A DNA stretch of 32,228 nt from Clostridiales bacterium (GCA_030446305.1 JASUSA010000043.1:1-32228), one strand, 5' to 3'. Counted from the first letter of the stretch, positions 1 to 7,368 are shown. The notes: generated by a model from the letters alone, not told the origin. Translations and numbers: made by a program.

Positions 1-327
1 GATATGGCGCATCAAATTGATAAATTGCTTGAAGTGCCGCAAATTGATGTTATCTTTGTCGGACCTGCTGACCTCAGCCAGTCAATGGGCAAACCAGGCC
101 AAATGAACGATCCTGAAGTTGTAGCCGTTATTGAAGAAGTCTTCAAAAAAGTATTGGCCAAAGGCAAAGCCGTAGGTATTTACTGCGGTAACCAAGCTGC
201 TGTTAAAAAATATGTTGATTTAGGTGCAACGTATATTGCATATGGTTCTGACATTACAGTGATGGCCTCTGGGCTTAAAACTTTGAAAGAATCGATCAGC
301 TTTTTAAATGATGGTGGTGAAAAATGA
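1..327 (+). CDS. HpcH/HpaI-family aldolase, C-terminal part (5' end outside window)
   Basis: This is the last 109 codons of a class II, metal-dependent aldolase of the HpcH/HpaI (citrate lyase beta-like) family, which cleaves 4-hydroxy-2-oxo acids to pyruvate or a related 2-oxo acid plus an aldehyde. The reading frame is open from base 1, so the ATG at 4 is internal. The best signature is VIFVGPADLSQSMG, matching the conserved GP.DLs segment that follows the metal-binding part in this family. The later GATYIAYGSDI stretch matches the final beta strand, where the phosphate/carboxylate end of the barrel closes. The metal ligands and catalytic histidine lie upstream and cannot be seen. The stop codon overlaps the start of the next gene by 4 bases (ATGA), so the two are probably translated together and may act in one catabolic route. 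The substrate is unknown. Confidence 0.85.
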   Translation, partial: DMAHQIDKLLEVPQIDVIFVGPADLSQSMGKPGQMNDPEVVAVIEEVFKKVLAKGKAVGIYCGNQAAVKKYVDLGATYIAYGSDITVMASGLKTLKESISFLNDGGEK

Positions 328-1241
328 AAAAAATAATCACCGCAGCCATAACAGGTGCCGTTCATACACCTGGCATGTCGCCGTATTTGCCGATTACGCC
401 TGATGAAATCGTGAACGATGCCGTCGGTGCGGCGAAAGCCGGTGCAGCCGTCGTTCATATTCATGCAAGAAATCCTGAAAACGGCGAGCCGACTTCTGAT
501 ATCGGTATTATGCGCGATATCGTAACAGCGATCAAAAAACAAAGCGATGTGATTGTGTGTATTACAACTGGCGGTCAGATTGGCATGTCCATTGAGGAAC
601 GCATTGTTGCAGTTCCGGATATGAAACCTGAACTTGCATCTTGTAATGCCGGATCGCTAAACTTCGTATTGACGCCAGCACTTAAAAGATTAAAACCAAA
701 ATACGAATGGGAAGCAAAATTCCTTTCAGGTACGCAGGATTTAATTTTTTCAAATACTTTCAAGGGCTTATCGCAGTATGTGGAAACCATGTATGCCAAT
801 GGTACCATGCCGGAATTTGAAGTCTATGATGTCGGTATGATTAACAACATTGCGCATATGATGCGTGAGGGTGTTATCAAAGCGCCTGTATACATTCAAT
901 TTGTTATGGGCATTTTGGGCGGTCTGCCGGCAACTGTTAGAAATTTAAATTTCTTGGTTGAAACCGCTGATTTGCTATTAGGCGATACTTTCCAGTGGTC
1001 GGTAGCAGCTGCTGGCAAGGATCAGTTTACACTGACAACTGCTGCGCTGGCAATGGGTGGTCACGTTCGTGTAGGACTTGAAGATAATTTATACCTTGAA
1101 AAAGGTGTTCTTGCTAAACACAGCAGTGAACAAGTTGAACGCATCCGCAAGGTTGCAGAATTGCTTGGGCATGAAATTGCGACACCTGATGAAGCAAGAA
1201 AAATTCTTTCTCTTAAAGGCAACCACGCTGTTAACTTTTAA
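324..1241 (+). CDS. Beta-keto acid cleavage enzyme (BKACE, DUF849 family)
   Basis: This 305-residue protein belongs to the BKACE family. The family condenses a beta-keto acid with acetyl-CoA and releases acetoacetate plus a new CoA ester; the best-known member is Kce of lysine fermentation. The Zn-binding pair is seen as H45-x-H47 in VVHIHARNPENG, and the C-terminal ligand as E253 in VGLEDNLYL, the family's GLEDN motif. The length is normal for the family. The substrate-specificity region near residues 9-26 reads ITGAVHTPGMSPYLPITP, which I do not recognise as that of proven lysine-pathway Kce. No lysine aminomutase genes are visible, so the substrate should be left open. Its start overlaps the aldolase stop (ATGA), and a strong terminator follows at 1265, so this is the last gene of its operon. 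Confidence 0.9.
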   Translation: MKKIITAAITGAVHTPGMSPYLPITPDEIVNDAVGAAKAGAAVVHIHARNPENGEPTSDIGIMRDIVTAIKKQSDVIVCITTGGQIGMSIEERIVAVPDMKPELASCNAGSLNFVLTPALKRLKPKYEWEAKFLSGTQDLIFSNTFKGLSQYVETMYANGTMPEFEVYDVGMINNIAHMMREGVIKAPVYIQFVMGILGGLPATVRNLNFLVETADLLLGDTFQWSVAAAGKDQFTLTTAALAMGGHVRVGLEDNLYLEKGVLAKHSSEQVERIRKVAELLGHEIATPDEARKILSLKGNHAVNF

Positions 1242-1264
1242 ACAGTATTATATTTCCCCAAAAT

Positions 1265-1314
1265 GGAGCTGTTCGTCATCTTTACAATGAGGTGACTGGG
1301 CAGCTCCTTTTTTT
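1265..1314 (+). terminator. Rho-independent terminator after the BKACE operon
   Basis: GGAGCTG at 1265-1271 pairs with CAGCTCC at 1301-1307. An inner stem (GTCATCT with AGGTGAC) extends the hairpin, and a run of seven T follows. Confidence 0.85.
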
Positions 1315-1331
1315 GCTTTTTCAATAAGTGC

Positions 1332-1352
1332 TCATGAAATTCATGATTGAAA
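1332..1352 (+). promoter_or_regulatory. 15-bp palindrome next to a possible -35 box upstream of the dipeptidase gene
   Basis: TCATGAA-A-TTCATGA (1332-1346) is a perfect inverted repeat with a single central base. It directly abuts TTGAAA (1347-1352), a plausible -35 hexamer. A matching -10 about 17 bases on is weak (TAAATA/AAATAG), so the promoter is tentative. The symmetry and position would suit a repressor or activator site for the gene at 1464. Confidence 0.35.
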
Positions 1353-1463
1353 CAGCTATTATTGCACATAAATAGAATAGAAGCAAAATAATTTATGGGT
1401 ATTACAGAGGATTCAAGTTTAGAACCGTGAAGTGGAAATCACATTTGGAATAGGAGGTGCGCT

Positions 1464-2810
1464 ATGATATCACAAGAAAATAAGCAGGCGATGATTGATG
1501 ATTTAATTTCTATACTTCAGATAAAAAGCGTTATTGATGAAGAAAATGGTGACAGGCCGTTTGGAAATGGCATTGATATGGCGCTTAAGCAAATGCTTTT
1601 GATATCCGAACGATTGGGTTTTAAGACATATTATGATCCAAAAGGGTATTACGGGTATGCCGAGATTGGCGAAGGCGCAGAACTCATAGGCATACTCGGT
1701 CATGTTGATGTCGTGCCTGAGGGTGATGAGACGTTATGGACTTTCCCCCCTTATAGCGGTACCTATTTAGACGAGAAAATCTACGGCAGAGGCGCTCAAG
1801 ATGATAAAGGCCCCATTATTGCAGTTCTCTATGCAATGAAGTGGCTTCTAGATGAAGGGTTGACACTTCGAAAACGATACCGCTTTATTTTCGGAACAGA
1901 TGAAGAAAACCATTGGCGTGGTATATGTCGGTATATGCATGAACAGGAAGTCCCATGCTGCGGTTTTACACCTGATTCGGCATTTCCGGTTGTCTTTGCA
2001 GAAAAAGGTCTGCTGCAGCTTAAAATTGAAAGCAAAAAGGGTGTGCCTTATCATATTAGCGGCGGCACGTCTTTAAATGCCGTGCCGGAATCGGCGATTT
2101 ATACAGGTGATGATGTTGTGCGCGTGTCGCAGGCGTTGAAAAAACAAGGTTTTGATTTTGAAAATGAAGGCGATGAATTAATTGTCATTGGGAGATCGGC
2201 GCATGCTGCAAAACCAGAAAGCGGCATCAATGCCATTTCAAGATTGATGCTTGCCATTTCAGATGAGAGCGATTTGATACGCTTCCTTAATGAGCGAATC
2301 GGACTTACAACAAACGGCGCTTATATTTTTGGCAATTGCAGAGATGAAGTATCTGGTAGACTTACGCTGAACGTCGGTAAAATTGACATGAGCAAATACG
2401 GGCAGTCAGTCGGTATTGACATTCGTTTTCCAGTAACATTTTCGAAAAAATTTATTTTGGATGCGATGACGCGAAATGCAGAAAAATATCACTTGGAGAT
2501 TACGGAGCTCGACTATCTGGCACCAAACTTTGTGCCGGTGTCATCAGAGCTTATTCAAAACCTCGTGGGTGCATATGAAGCAGTGACGGGACTCGATGGC
2601 ACACCGTTGTCGACTGGTGGCGCTACTTATGCAAGGTCTATGAAAAACTGTGTTGCTTTTGGCGCCAGATTGCCGGGCATGACCGCTCTAGCGCATCAGA
2701 CAGATGAGCATATAGCTGTAGATCAGCTGATTGCCTGTATGAGCATTTATAAAGAGGCAATCAAACGGCTGAACGATGCACCTGCCGTTTGTCCTGTGAC
2801 TTCATTCTAG
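1464..2810 (+). CDS. pepV: PepV-like M20 family Mn/Zn dipeptidase
   Basis: This 448-residue metallopeptidase of the M20/Sapep group hydrolyses dipeptides in the cytoplasm, supplying free amino acids. All the metal-site landmarks are visible: H80 in ILGHVDVVPEG, bridging D113 in GRGAQDDKG, the catalytic/ligand glutamate pair E147-E148 in FGTDEENHWRG, D171 in FTPDSAFPVV and H411 in ALAHQTDEHI. Length and motif order agree with PepV. The start is set by AGGAGGTG 7 bases upstream. The frame ends in TAG, but the same frame stays open for a further 35 codons through a 12-bp tandem repeat (reported separately). A dipeptidase suits an amino-acid-fermenting organism. I am confident of the family and less so of the exact substrate range. 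Confidence 0.93.
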   Translation: MISQENKQAMIDDLISILQIKSVIDEENGDRPFGNGIDMALKQMLLISERLGFKTYYDPKGYYGYAEIGEGAELIGILGHVDVVPEGDETLWTFPPYSGTYLDEKIYGRGAQDDKGPIIAVLYAMKWLLDEGLTLRKRYRFIFGTDEENHWRGICRYMHEQEVPCCGFTPDSAFPVVFAEKGLLQLKIESKKGVPYHISGGTSLNAVPESAIYTGDDVVRVSQALKKQGFDFENEGDELIVIGRSAHAAKPESGINAISRLMLAISDESDLIRFLNERIGLTTNGAYIFGNCRDEVSGRLTLNVGKIDMSKYGQSVGIDIRFPVTFSKKFILDAMTRNAEKYHLEITELDYLAPNFVPVSSELIQNLVGAYEAVTGLDGTPLSTGGATYARSMKNCVAFGARLPGMTALAHQTDEHIAVDQLIACMSIYKEAIKRLNDAPAVCPVTSF

Positions 2811-2820
2811 ACTGCTGATA

Positions 2821-2904
2821 CAATAATTGATGCAATAACGGGTACAATAACGGACGCAACAACGGGTGCAATAACAGACGCAACAACGGATGCAAGAGCG
2901 GAAG
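2821..2904. repeat. 12-bp minisatellite, about seven units, in frame after pepV
   Basis: Seven consecutive 12-base units of the form CAAYAACGGRYG run from 2821 to 2904; the first and last units are the most diverged. Because 12 is a multiple of 3, the array is open in the pepV frame. It would encode a tetrapeptide repeat (AITG, TITD, ATTG, AITD, ATTD) between the TAG at 2808 and a TAA at 2916. The units are contiguous with no spacers, so this is not a CRISPR array. Confidence 0.9.
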
Positions 2905-2940
2905 TTTATACACGTTAAGAAAAGCCGTAAACACATTAGA

Positions 2941-2988
2941 AAAGCCGTACAACACAATTGAATGTTGAAGTACGGCTTTTGTTTTTCA
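2941..2988 (+). terminator. Rho-independent terminator after pepV
   Basis: AAAAGCCGTAC (2941-2951) pairs perfectly with GTACGGCTTTT (2971-2981) and is followed by GTTTTT. A near copy of the left arm (GAAAAGCCGTA) lies 21 bases upstream at 2919-2929 and could compete for the right arm. Confidence 0.85.
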
Positions 2989-3033
2989 TATGCTGAGGCG
3001 CTTGACAGGGAATGCTCTATTAATGAAAAGCTA

Positions 3034-3363
3034 TTAATGAAAAGCGACTATTTGATCGACGAAAATAGATAGTTTTTCAAATAGAAGGTTATACTTGACA
3101 TTATTGGGATTGTCGGTATAGCTGAGATTAACCTGATAAACATTTTTACAGTTAAGCACTGCCGGTGCATCATCTGTTATAAGAATTTCTGACGCTAAAT
3201 ATTTTGAAGATGCGAACCAATTGTCTGAAACGATTTCTATATTTTCTCTCAATAATACGAGCCAGCCCATTCCGACAACAAATAGCTCAATTGCTGGCTG
3301 ATCTGATTGCATAAAATGTTGACGTAGTATTTCGACTTTGTTTGTTTGGAATTCCATGGACAT
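3034..3363 (-). CDS. Hypothetical protein, 109 residues
   Basis: I do not recognise this family. It is probably a real gene: the reading frame is preceded by a strong AGGAGG 7 bases before the ATG, and a good sigma-A-like promoter lies about 70-95 bases upstream. The protein is mixed in composition, with no signal peptide and no clear membrane segment. It is rich in short hydrophobic strands (IELFVVGMGWLVLL near residues 25-38, then VYQVNLSYT), which suggests a small alpha/beta cytosolic domain. A second ATG two codons in could also serve. It stands alone, convergent with pepV, and a long gene-poor stretch lies behind its promoter. Confidence 0.6.
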   Translation of the reverse strand: MSMEFQTNKVEILRQHFMQSDQPAIELFVVGMGWLVLLRENIEIVSDNWFASSKYLASEILITDDAPAVLNCKNVYQVNLSYTDNPNNVKYNLLFEKLSIFVDQIVAFH

Positions 3364-3429
3364 GGTATGACCTCCTTTTTCTATTGTTGCATTTTTACCC
3401 CGTATCCAAGAGGTTAAGCAAATAAAAAA

Positions 3430-3458
3430 AGTATAATAAAGGCATTATTTTTCATCAA
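3430..3458 (-). promoter_or_regulatory. Probable sigma-A promoter for the 109-residue gene
   Basis: On the minus strand TTGATG (3458-3453), a 17-base spacer and TATACT (3435-3430) give four of six and five of six consensus matches. The start point would lie about 60 bases before the ATG at 3363. Confidence 0.55.
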
Positions 3459-3463
3459 AATAG

Positions 3464-4111
3464 TGTTTTGGCATAATACTTGCAATATATAATGGTGAAC
3501 GTCCAGACATGGGCATTCATATGGTTCATGATGATCGAAGACGCATCTGAAGTTACGGTAAGGGATTTCGTAACAGCCATAGTGGGAACTGCTGAAAGCA
3601 TTGATTTGACAGTACTTTAGAGATTGCAAAAGAGGGAGCAGTCGATAAAGGCAGAAAAATCATACAGAAGTAATCAATGCTTGAACAGTAGGGTACCATC
3701 TTCAATCGTCCAGAGTTTGTACAGATGGATTGTTTAGCTGTAAACCATAGTGGACACTGTGGCATGTGTCGTAAATAGAAATGCCAACACACGAGCTTAT
3801 AGACTTAATGACGCATGCCGTGTGATAGGCAATATGTCACTGCCAGGAAACGACGCCATCGAATAAGGATTGTGAGGGCGAAATGACCTGGTGCTGTAGC
3901 TAAGTAATATTGCAGTCATTGCAATGCCTTAGACAGAAAAACCAGCCATTGAAAATGCATTTGCCGCAGGCAGCGTGGACTTGTAAAAGCGTGATATTTA
4001 TGCGTTTATGTATCGCCATGCATGCTATATTGCGAAAATGACAGCTTCAATTGCACATTGGATGACATTAAAAACAGCACCGGTTTGGTCTTCAATCATC
4101 GCTAATTAAAA
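3464..4111. other. Gene-poor stretch with no supported coding region
   Basis: About 650 bases (800 from gene to gene) lack any frame with a ribosome binding site and a recognisable product. The longest plus-frame piece, 3492-3620, has 42 codons and no Shine-Dalgarno sequence. The frame then meets stops at about the rate expected by chance, although short stretches read protein-like. The two minus-strand frames (3414-3629 and 3553-3792) are Cys/His/Phe-rich and look like noise. It may be the residue of a decayed gene, but I cannot name one. Confidence 0.5.
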
Positions 4112-4164
4112 AGCACCAGTAAACAAATGTTTACGGATATAAGGTGCTGTAAACTTCAATTTAC
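4112..4164. promoter_or_regulatory. Nested inverted repeats before the MaoC gene
   Basis: GTAAACA (4119-4125) and TGTTTAC (4128-4134) form a 16-bp near-perfect palindrome. It is flanked by AGCACC (4112-4117) and GGTGCT (4143-4148), which pair with each other. A third pair, GTAAA (4149-4153) and TTTAC (4160-4164), repeats the GTAAA half-site just before the ribosome binding site. No T run follows, so an operator or leader hairpin controlling the gene at 4179 is more likely than a terminator. Confidence 0.5.
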
Positions 4165-4178
4165 ACTAGGAGGCCAAT

Positions 4179-4601
4179 ATGATTGGGAAAAGCATTGATG
4201 AATTAAAAGTAGGCGATAAGGCATCATTTACAAAGACAATTACAGAGACTGATGTCTACCTCTATGCGGGTATCAGCGGTGACTTAAATCCGGCACATAT
4301 TAACCAAGTAGAATCTGAAAAGACGATGTTCAAAGGCAGAATTGCACACGGTATGTTAACTGCTAGTTTCATTTCGACTGTACTTGGATGTTATTTGCCA
4401 GGTCCCGGAACAATTTATCTTGGTCAAACATTAAAGTTTAAAAAACCAGTTCGTTTTGGCGATACGATTACAGCGGTTGCTGAAGTTATATCTGCTGATC
4501 AAGAGAAAAACAGAGTAATTTTAAAAACAACTTGCTACAATCAAAACGATGAAGTTGTCATTGAAGGCGAAGCAACTGCAATGCCTCCAAAAAAGGCCTA
4601 A
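4179..4601 (+). CDS. MaoC-like (R)-specific enoyl-CoA hydratase
   Basis: This 140-residue single hot-dog-fold protein is of the PhaJ/MaoC type, which hydrates 2-enoyl-CoA to (R)-3-hydroxyacyl-CoA. The hydratase motif is complete: YAGISGDLNPAH carries catalytic D35, N37 and H40. The later HGMLTASFIS segment is also typical of the family. The start follows AGGAGG (4168-4173) at ideal spacing. The gene stands alone between an operator-like inverted repeat and a terminator, with no thiolase, dehydrogenase or phosphotransacylase next to it. Its pathway is therefore unknown; short-chain acyl-CoA fermentation is a reasonable inference, and a link with the BKACE gene 3 kb upstream is only speculation. 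Confidence 0.88.
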   Translation: MIGKSIDELKVGDKASFTKTITETDVYLYAGISGDLNPAHINQVESEKTMFKGRIAHGMLTASFISTVLGCYLPGPGTIYLGQTLKFKKPVRFGDTITAVAEVISADQEKNRVILKTTCYNQNDEVVIEGEATAMPPKKA

Positions 4602-4690
4602 TGGGGATTAGGTTCATTTGATTTAATCGGCAGATGAGAGGGTACATAGGGATCTGCCATGAAGTACACCAAAACTTTAATTTCAATATA

Positions 4691-4751
4691 CAAAGTGGAT
4701 TGCTTTAGGCATATAGAAAGGACAGCATAGAGCTGTCCACTTTGTTTTTTT
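4691..4751 (+). terminator. Composite Rho-independent terminator after the MaoC gene
   Basis: GGACAGC (4720-4726) pairs with GCTGTCC (4732-4738) over a 5-base loop, followed by ACTTTG and seven T. An outer arm CAAAGTGGA (4691-4699) can pair with TCCACTTTG (4736-4744), competing with the inner stem for the last three bases. Confidence 0.75.
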
Positions 4752-4830
4752 GGCATCGTATAGTTTTTTTAGCATTGTATAGAGCAGCATACCGCATTGT
4801 ATGAAATACCATTTGAATATCAATTGACCA

Positions 4831-6030
4831 TTATGGATTTTCTAAAACCGCCGTTTCTGGCGCCAGCATTTTGATCGTCAGCGGTACTTCTGTATAGACA
4901 GCTTTATCATTGTAAAAAATGACCTTGCCAACATCGGTGTTTTCAGCGATAAGATTGGTTGTTTGCCAAATGGGATTGATCATTAATTGAAACGATATTT
5001 CTGCATGATCAGGCAGAAATAAACTGATGTTTTCAGTTGGCACAATGCTAAAATTGCGACTGGTATCCGTGTAAAGTGGGATTTGAGAATCGGCTACAGG
5101 ATAGACGCGCATATCGGACTTTGCATTGTTGATAATCGCTTTTAAAGTATTGTTTCGGTTTGTCTTGTTTATCGCCCCTAAGACAGATGCTAAAATATGG
5201 CGAGAGTCATCAACAGGTGACAAAGGTGAAGTGCCATAGATGCTCTGAAAAGGTTTATTGTCAACTTGCAGTTCCGTCAGCGTTGCAGATATAATTTGGC
5301 AATAACCGGCATAGACAGTATAGCCGGTTTTTAACCCATCGACTTCATCATAAAGCCATAGAAGTTGGTTGGTGTTTTTTTTATCCAGTCCTTTCGATTC
5401 ATATTGCCAGTGTTCAATCGATGTAATTTCCGTCAGTTCCGGATAATTTGTCAGCAGTTTATCGGCTAAGCGATTGATATCCATTAAGGACATGTTGTTT
5501 TGGTCGGGTTTTGTATTGTGATTTTCATCATATTCTGTTAGACCGCATGGATTGACAAAACGCGCCGTTGAGAGGCCGAGTGCGTTAGCTTCGTCATTCA
5601 TACGATTGACAAATGCATCTTCTGAACCCCCGACATACTCTGAAAGGGCCACGGCGGCATCATTGGATGAACAAATCAGCATGCCGTGCAAAAGATCATC
5701 TAACGATACGGACTCGCCCGCGCGCAGATACATGCCATCGCCATCCTGACTTTGTGCATTGGCGGTTATGGGAACTTGGTCTGACCGTGTTATACGCCCA
5801 TTTGCCAAATCGTCCAAAATCAGTTTTGTCGTCATGAGTTTTGAGATACTGGCAATCCCCATTGGCGTTGATGCATTCATCGTTTCGACGAAGACATTGG
5901 CATCTCTGTCATAGAGGGCATAAGCGTGAATATTTTGAACAGGAATATCATCAGCAGCGAATGCAATTGGCTGCGCAGTTAACATCAGTGCAATCGTACT
6001 CATCAGCAGTTTTTTTATTTTAAAAGTCAT
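4831..6030 (-). CDS. D-alanyl-D-alanine carboxypeptidase (S11, DacF/PBP5-like)
   Basis: This 399-residue low-molecular-weight penicillin-binding protein trims the terminal D-alanine from peptidoglycan pentapeptides outside the membrane. An N-terminal signal peptide ends near AFAADD (about residue 27). The three active-site motifs of the serine DD-peptidases are intact: S61-I-S-K64, S121-S-N123 and K234-T-G236 within VDGLKTGYT. The C-terminal third (from about 290) is strand-rich like the PBP5 second domain, but I see no clear amphipathic membrane anchor at the very end, so anchoring may be weak or by the uncleaved signal. GGAGTG lies 6 bases before the ATG. It appears to be monocistronic. Assignment to dacA, dacB or dacF cannot be settled by eye. 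Confidence 0.92.
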   Translation of the reverse strand: MTFKIKKLLMSTIALMLTAQPIAFAADDIPVQNIHAYALYDRDANVFVETMNASTPMGIASISKLMTTKLILDDLANGRITRSDQVPITANAQSQDGDGMYLRAGESVSLDDLLHGMLICSSNDAAVALSEYVGGSEDAFVNRMNDEANALGLSTARFVNPCGLTEYDENHNTKPDQNNMSLMDINRLADKLLTNYPELTEITSIEHWQYESKGLDKKNTNQLLWLYDEVDGLKTGYTVYAGYCQIISATLTELQVDNKPFQSIYGTSPLSPVDDSRHILASVLGAINKTNRNNTLKAIINNAKSDMRVYPVADSQIPLYTDTSRNFSIVPTENISLFLPDHAEISFQLMINPIWQTTNLIAENTDVGKVIFYNDKAVYTEVPLTIKMLAPETAVLENP

Positions 6031-6040
6031 GTGTACACTC

Positions 6041-6064
6041 CATATAGTATTGTTACTCTATATG
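6041..6064. promoter_or_regulatory. Inverted repeat just upstream of the carboxypeptidase start
   Basis: CATATAG (6041-6047) and CTATATG (6058-6064) are perfect 7-base arms separated by 10 bases. They end about 10 bases before the start codon and overlap the probable -10/leader region. This could be an operator or a 5' leader hairpin near the ribosome binding site. Confidence 0.4.
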
Positions 6065-6171
6065 CTACCACAAAATGGTGTAACTTAAAATGGCAATTGG
6101 GGAACTTTCCTTTGAAATGCAATTGAAATTTTAATTAGAACGGAGGTTATTCACGGTTAATGAAGGCGCAT

Positions 6172-6207
6172 ATAAAAAATGCCTAGATGTGGATACCATC
6201 TAGACAT
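6172..6207 (-). terminator. Terminator after the lipoprotein gene
   Basis: Bases 6179-6189 pair with 6197-6207 (ten of eleven pairs). On the minus strand the hairpin is followed by six T (complement of the A run at 6173-6178). Confidence 0.85.
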
Positions 6208-6226
6208 TGGTCTCATAAATAGGGAG

Positions 6227-6982
6227 CTACCGTACAAACAGCGGGTTTAGAGCAGATGAAGTCGCTGCTAACGGCAATTGAATTTCAACATAGTGCTCAG
6301 AAAAATCATTTTCTTTAAAAAAATAAACTAAAGCATCTTTTGTGAAATAGAATGACATCCAAGGTTCGGGCGCTTCAAATTCAAATCCTGCTTCTAAAGC
6401 CTTTTCTGAGAAGAGCTGGTTGAATGCTGCTTTGGCAGGGCCGTTGTCGCCGTAGAGGTTTTCTGCTGTTACTCTGGATGCCGAAATGATACTGATGCTG
6501 ACAGGATTCCAGAATTCAATGGTCCCATCTTCGATTTGCATTTCAGCTTTAAAGAGGATGCTGAGAAGCGTTGGCGACTGCATGCCGAGTTCATAAGTGA
6601 TGGTAACGGGGTTGGTGCCGTCAAGTGTATCGGTGATTTCATTGGCCGCATCTGCGATGACTTTGTTGACGCTTTCCTGTAGGCTGCTGTTGGTTAGACC
6701 TTGTACTTCAGGCAGTGTCAGTGCGGTATTAAGTGCCTCTAAAATAACAGTCTGGTCGACGATCTCATACGATTCTGTAATGAGAGCGGTTTCACCATTT
6801 GACGTTTCTGTTTCATCGGCAGTCGTTTCATTATTTGATGTATGGCTATCAGATGCCGTTTCTGTATTGGCCGGCTGTGAAATAATAGGTTCATTGCCCG
6901 CAGGGGGGGCATTTGCAGGCTCGCTGCCGCAGGCAGCTAAAAGTAAAGCAATTCCAATTGCTAGGATAAGTTGACGCTTCAT
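6227..6982 (-). CDS. Lipoprotein with DUF3298-like C-terminal domain
   Basis: This 251-residue predicted lipoprotein has an MKRQ start, a hydrophobic stretch and lipobox LLAAC with lipidated C18. A low-complexity Ser/Thr/Glu/Asn linker (about residues 20-65) would hold the domain away from the membrane. The rest, including a closing WMSFYFTKDALVYFF segment and a strand ending in EIQLPLA, resembles the DUF4163/DUF3298 pair seen in RsiV- and PdaC-type envelope proteins. That resemblance is by eye only. A good AAAGGAAA lies before the ATG, and a terminator follows. The next gene upstream on the same strand ends about 70 bases away, so the two may share a transcript. Its role is unknown; envelope sensing or polysaccharide binding are possibilities. 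Confidence 0.75.
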   Translation of the reverse strand: MKRQLILAIGIALLLAACGSEPANAPPAGNEPIISQPANTETASDSHTSNNETTADETETSNGETALITESYEIVDQTVILEALNTALTLPEVQGLTNSSLQESVNKVIADAANEITDTLDGTNPVTITYELGMQSPTLLSILFKAEMQIEDGTIEFWNPVSISIISASRVTAENLYGDNGPAKAAFNQLFSEKALEAGFEFEAPEPWMSFYFTKDALVYFFKENDFSEHYVEIQLPLAATSSALNPLFVR

Positions 6983-7050
6983 TGTTGTCGTTTCCTTTCA
7001 GTTGTTGTTCTACAAGATGCAACGCATCGTCGCTACATCATGATTTTACC

Positions 7051-7368
7051 CTAAGAAAATCGCTTTTTAAAGTATTTTTTGCCAATACTCGTAAGAATGA
7101 TTTGAACCAGCATCAATACGAGGCCAAAGTGAATGATAATGGTGGCATAACTGGAAACAATGCTTGCAATGATGCTCCAAGACATAAAGAGAATGCCTGC
7201 AATCGCATAGACAGCGCTTAAGAATTTTAAAAATCCGTTGGCATCGTAGATAATAAAATCCTTGCGATATTTGACGAGGTAAGCGTCTTTTGATGGAAGA
7301 TACAGATGCAATCTTATCTCAACAGCCTTTACGATCATGAGCATACATAACAGATAAATGATTGACAT
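7051..7368 (-). CDS. Small membrane protein, 105 residues, unknown function
   Basis: I do not recognise the family. A hydrophobic N-terminal stretch (about residues 2-16), two membrane segments near 48-70 and 73-96, and a basic tail (GKKYFKKRF) predict an integral membrane protein with two or three helices. A Tyr/Lys/Asp-rich stretch (about 24-45) links the first and second hydrophobic parts. The start is supported by GGAGGGG about 7 bases upstream. It lies between the lipoprotein gene and the ThrE pair, all on the minus strand, with gaps of 68 and 110 bases and no clear terminator on either side, so cotranscription is possible. Confidence 0.65.
   Translation of the reverse strand: MSIIYLLCMLMIVKAVEIRLHLYLPSKDAYLVKYRKDFIIYDANGFLKFLSAVYAIAGILFMSWSIIASIVSSYATIIIHFGLVLMLVQIILTSIGKKYFKKRFS

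Noticed and set aside
2821-2904. Possible CRISPR array
   Set aside because: The units are 12 bases, contiguous and degenerate with no spacers; no cas genes are present.
2761-2955. Minus-strand 64-codon frame with PLLHPLLR-like repeats
   Set aside because: It is only the complement of the 12-bp repeat and pepV end, with no ribosome binding site.
3492-3620. 42-codon plus-strand small protein
   Set aside because: There is no Shine-Dalgarno site, and the start lies directly on a TATAAT-like sequence; no family is recognised.
3553-3792. Minus-strand 79-codon frame with Cys and His
   Set aside because: It has no start signal and a composition typical of noise, and overlaps another spurious frame.
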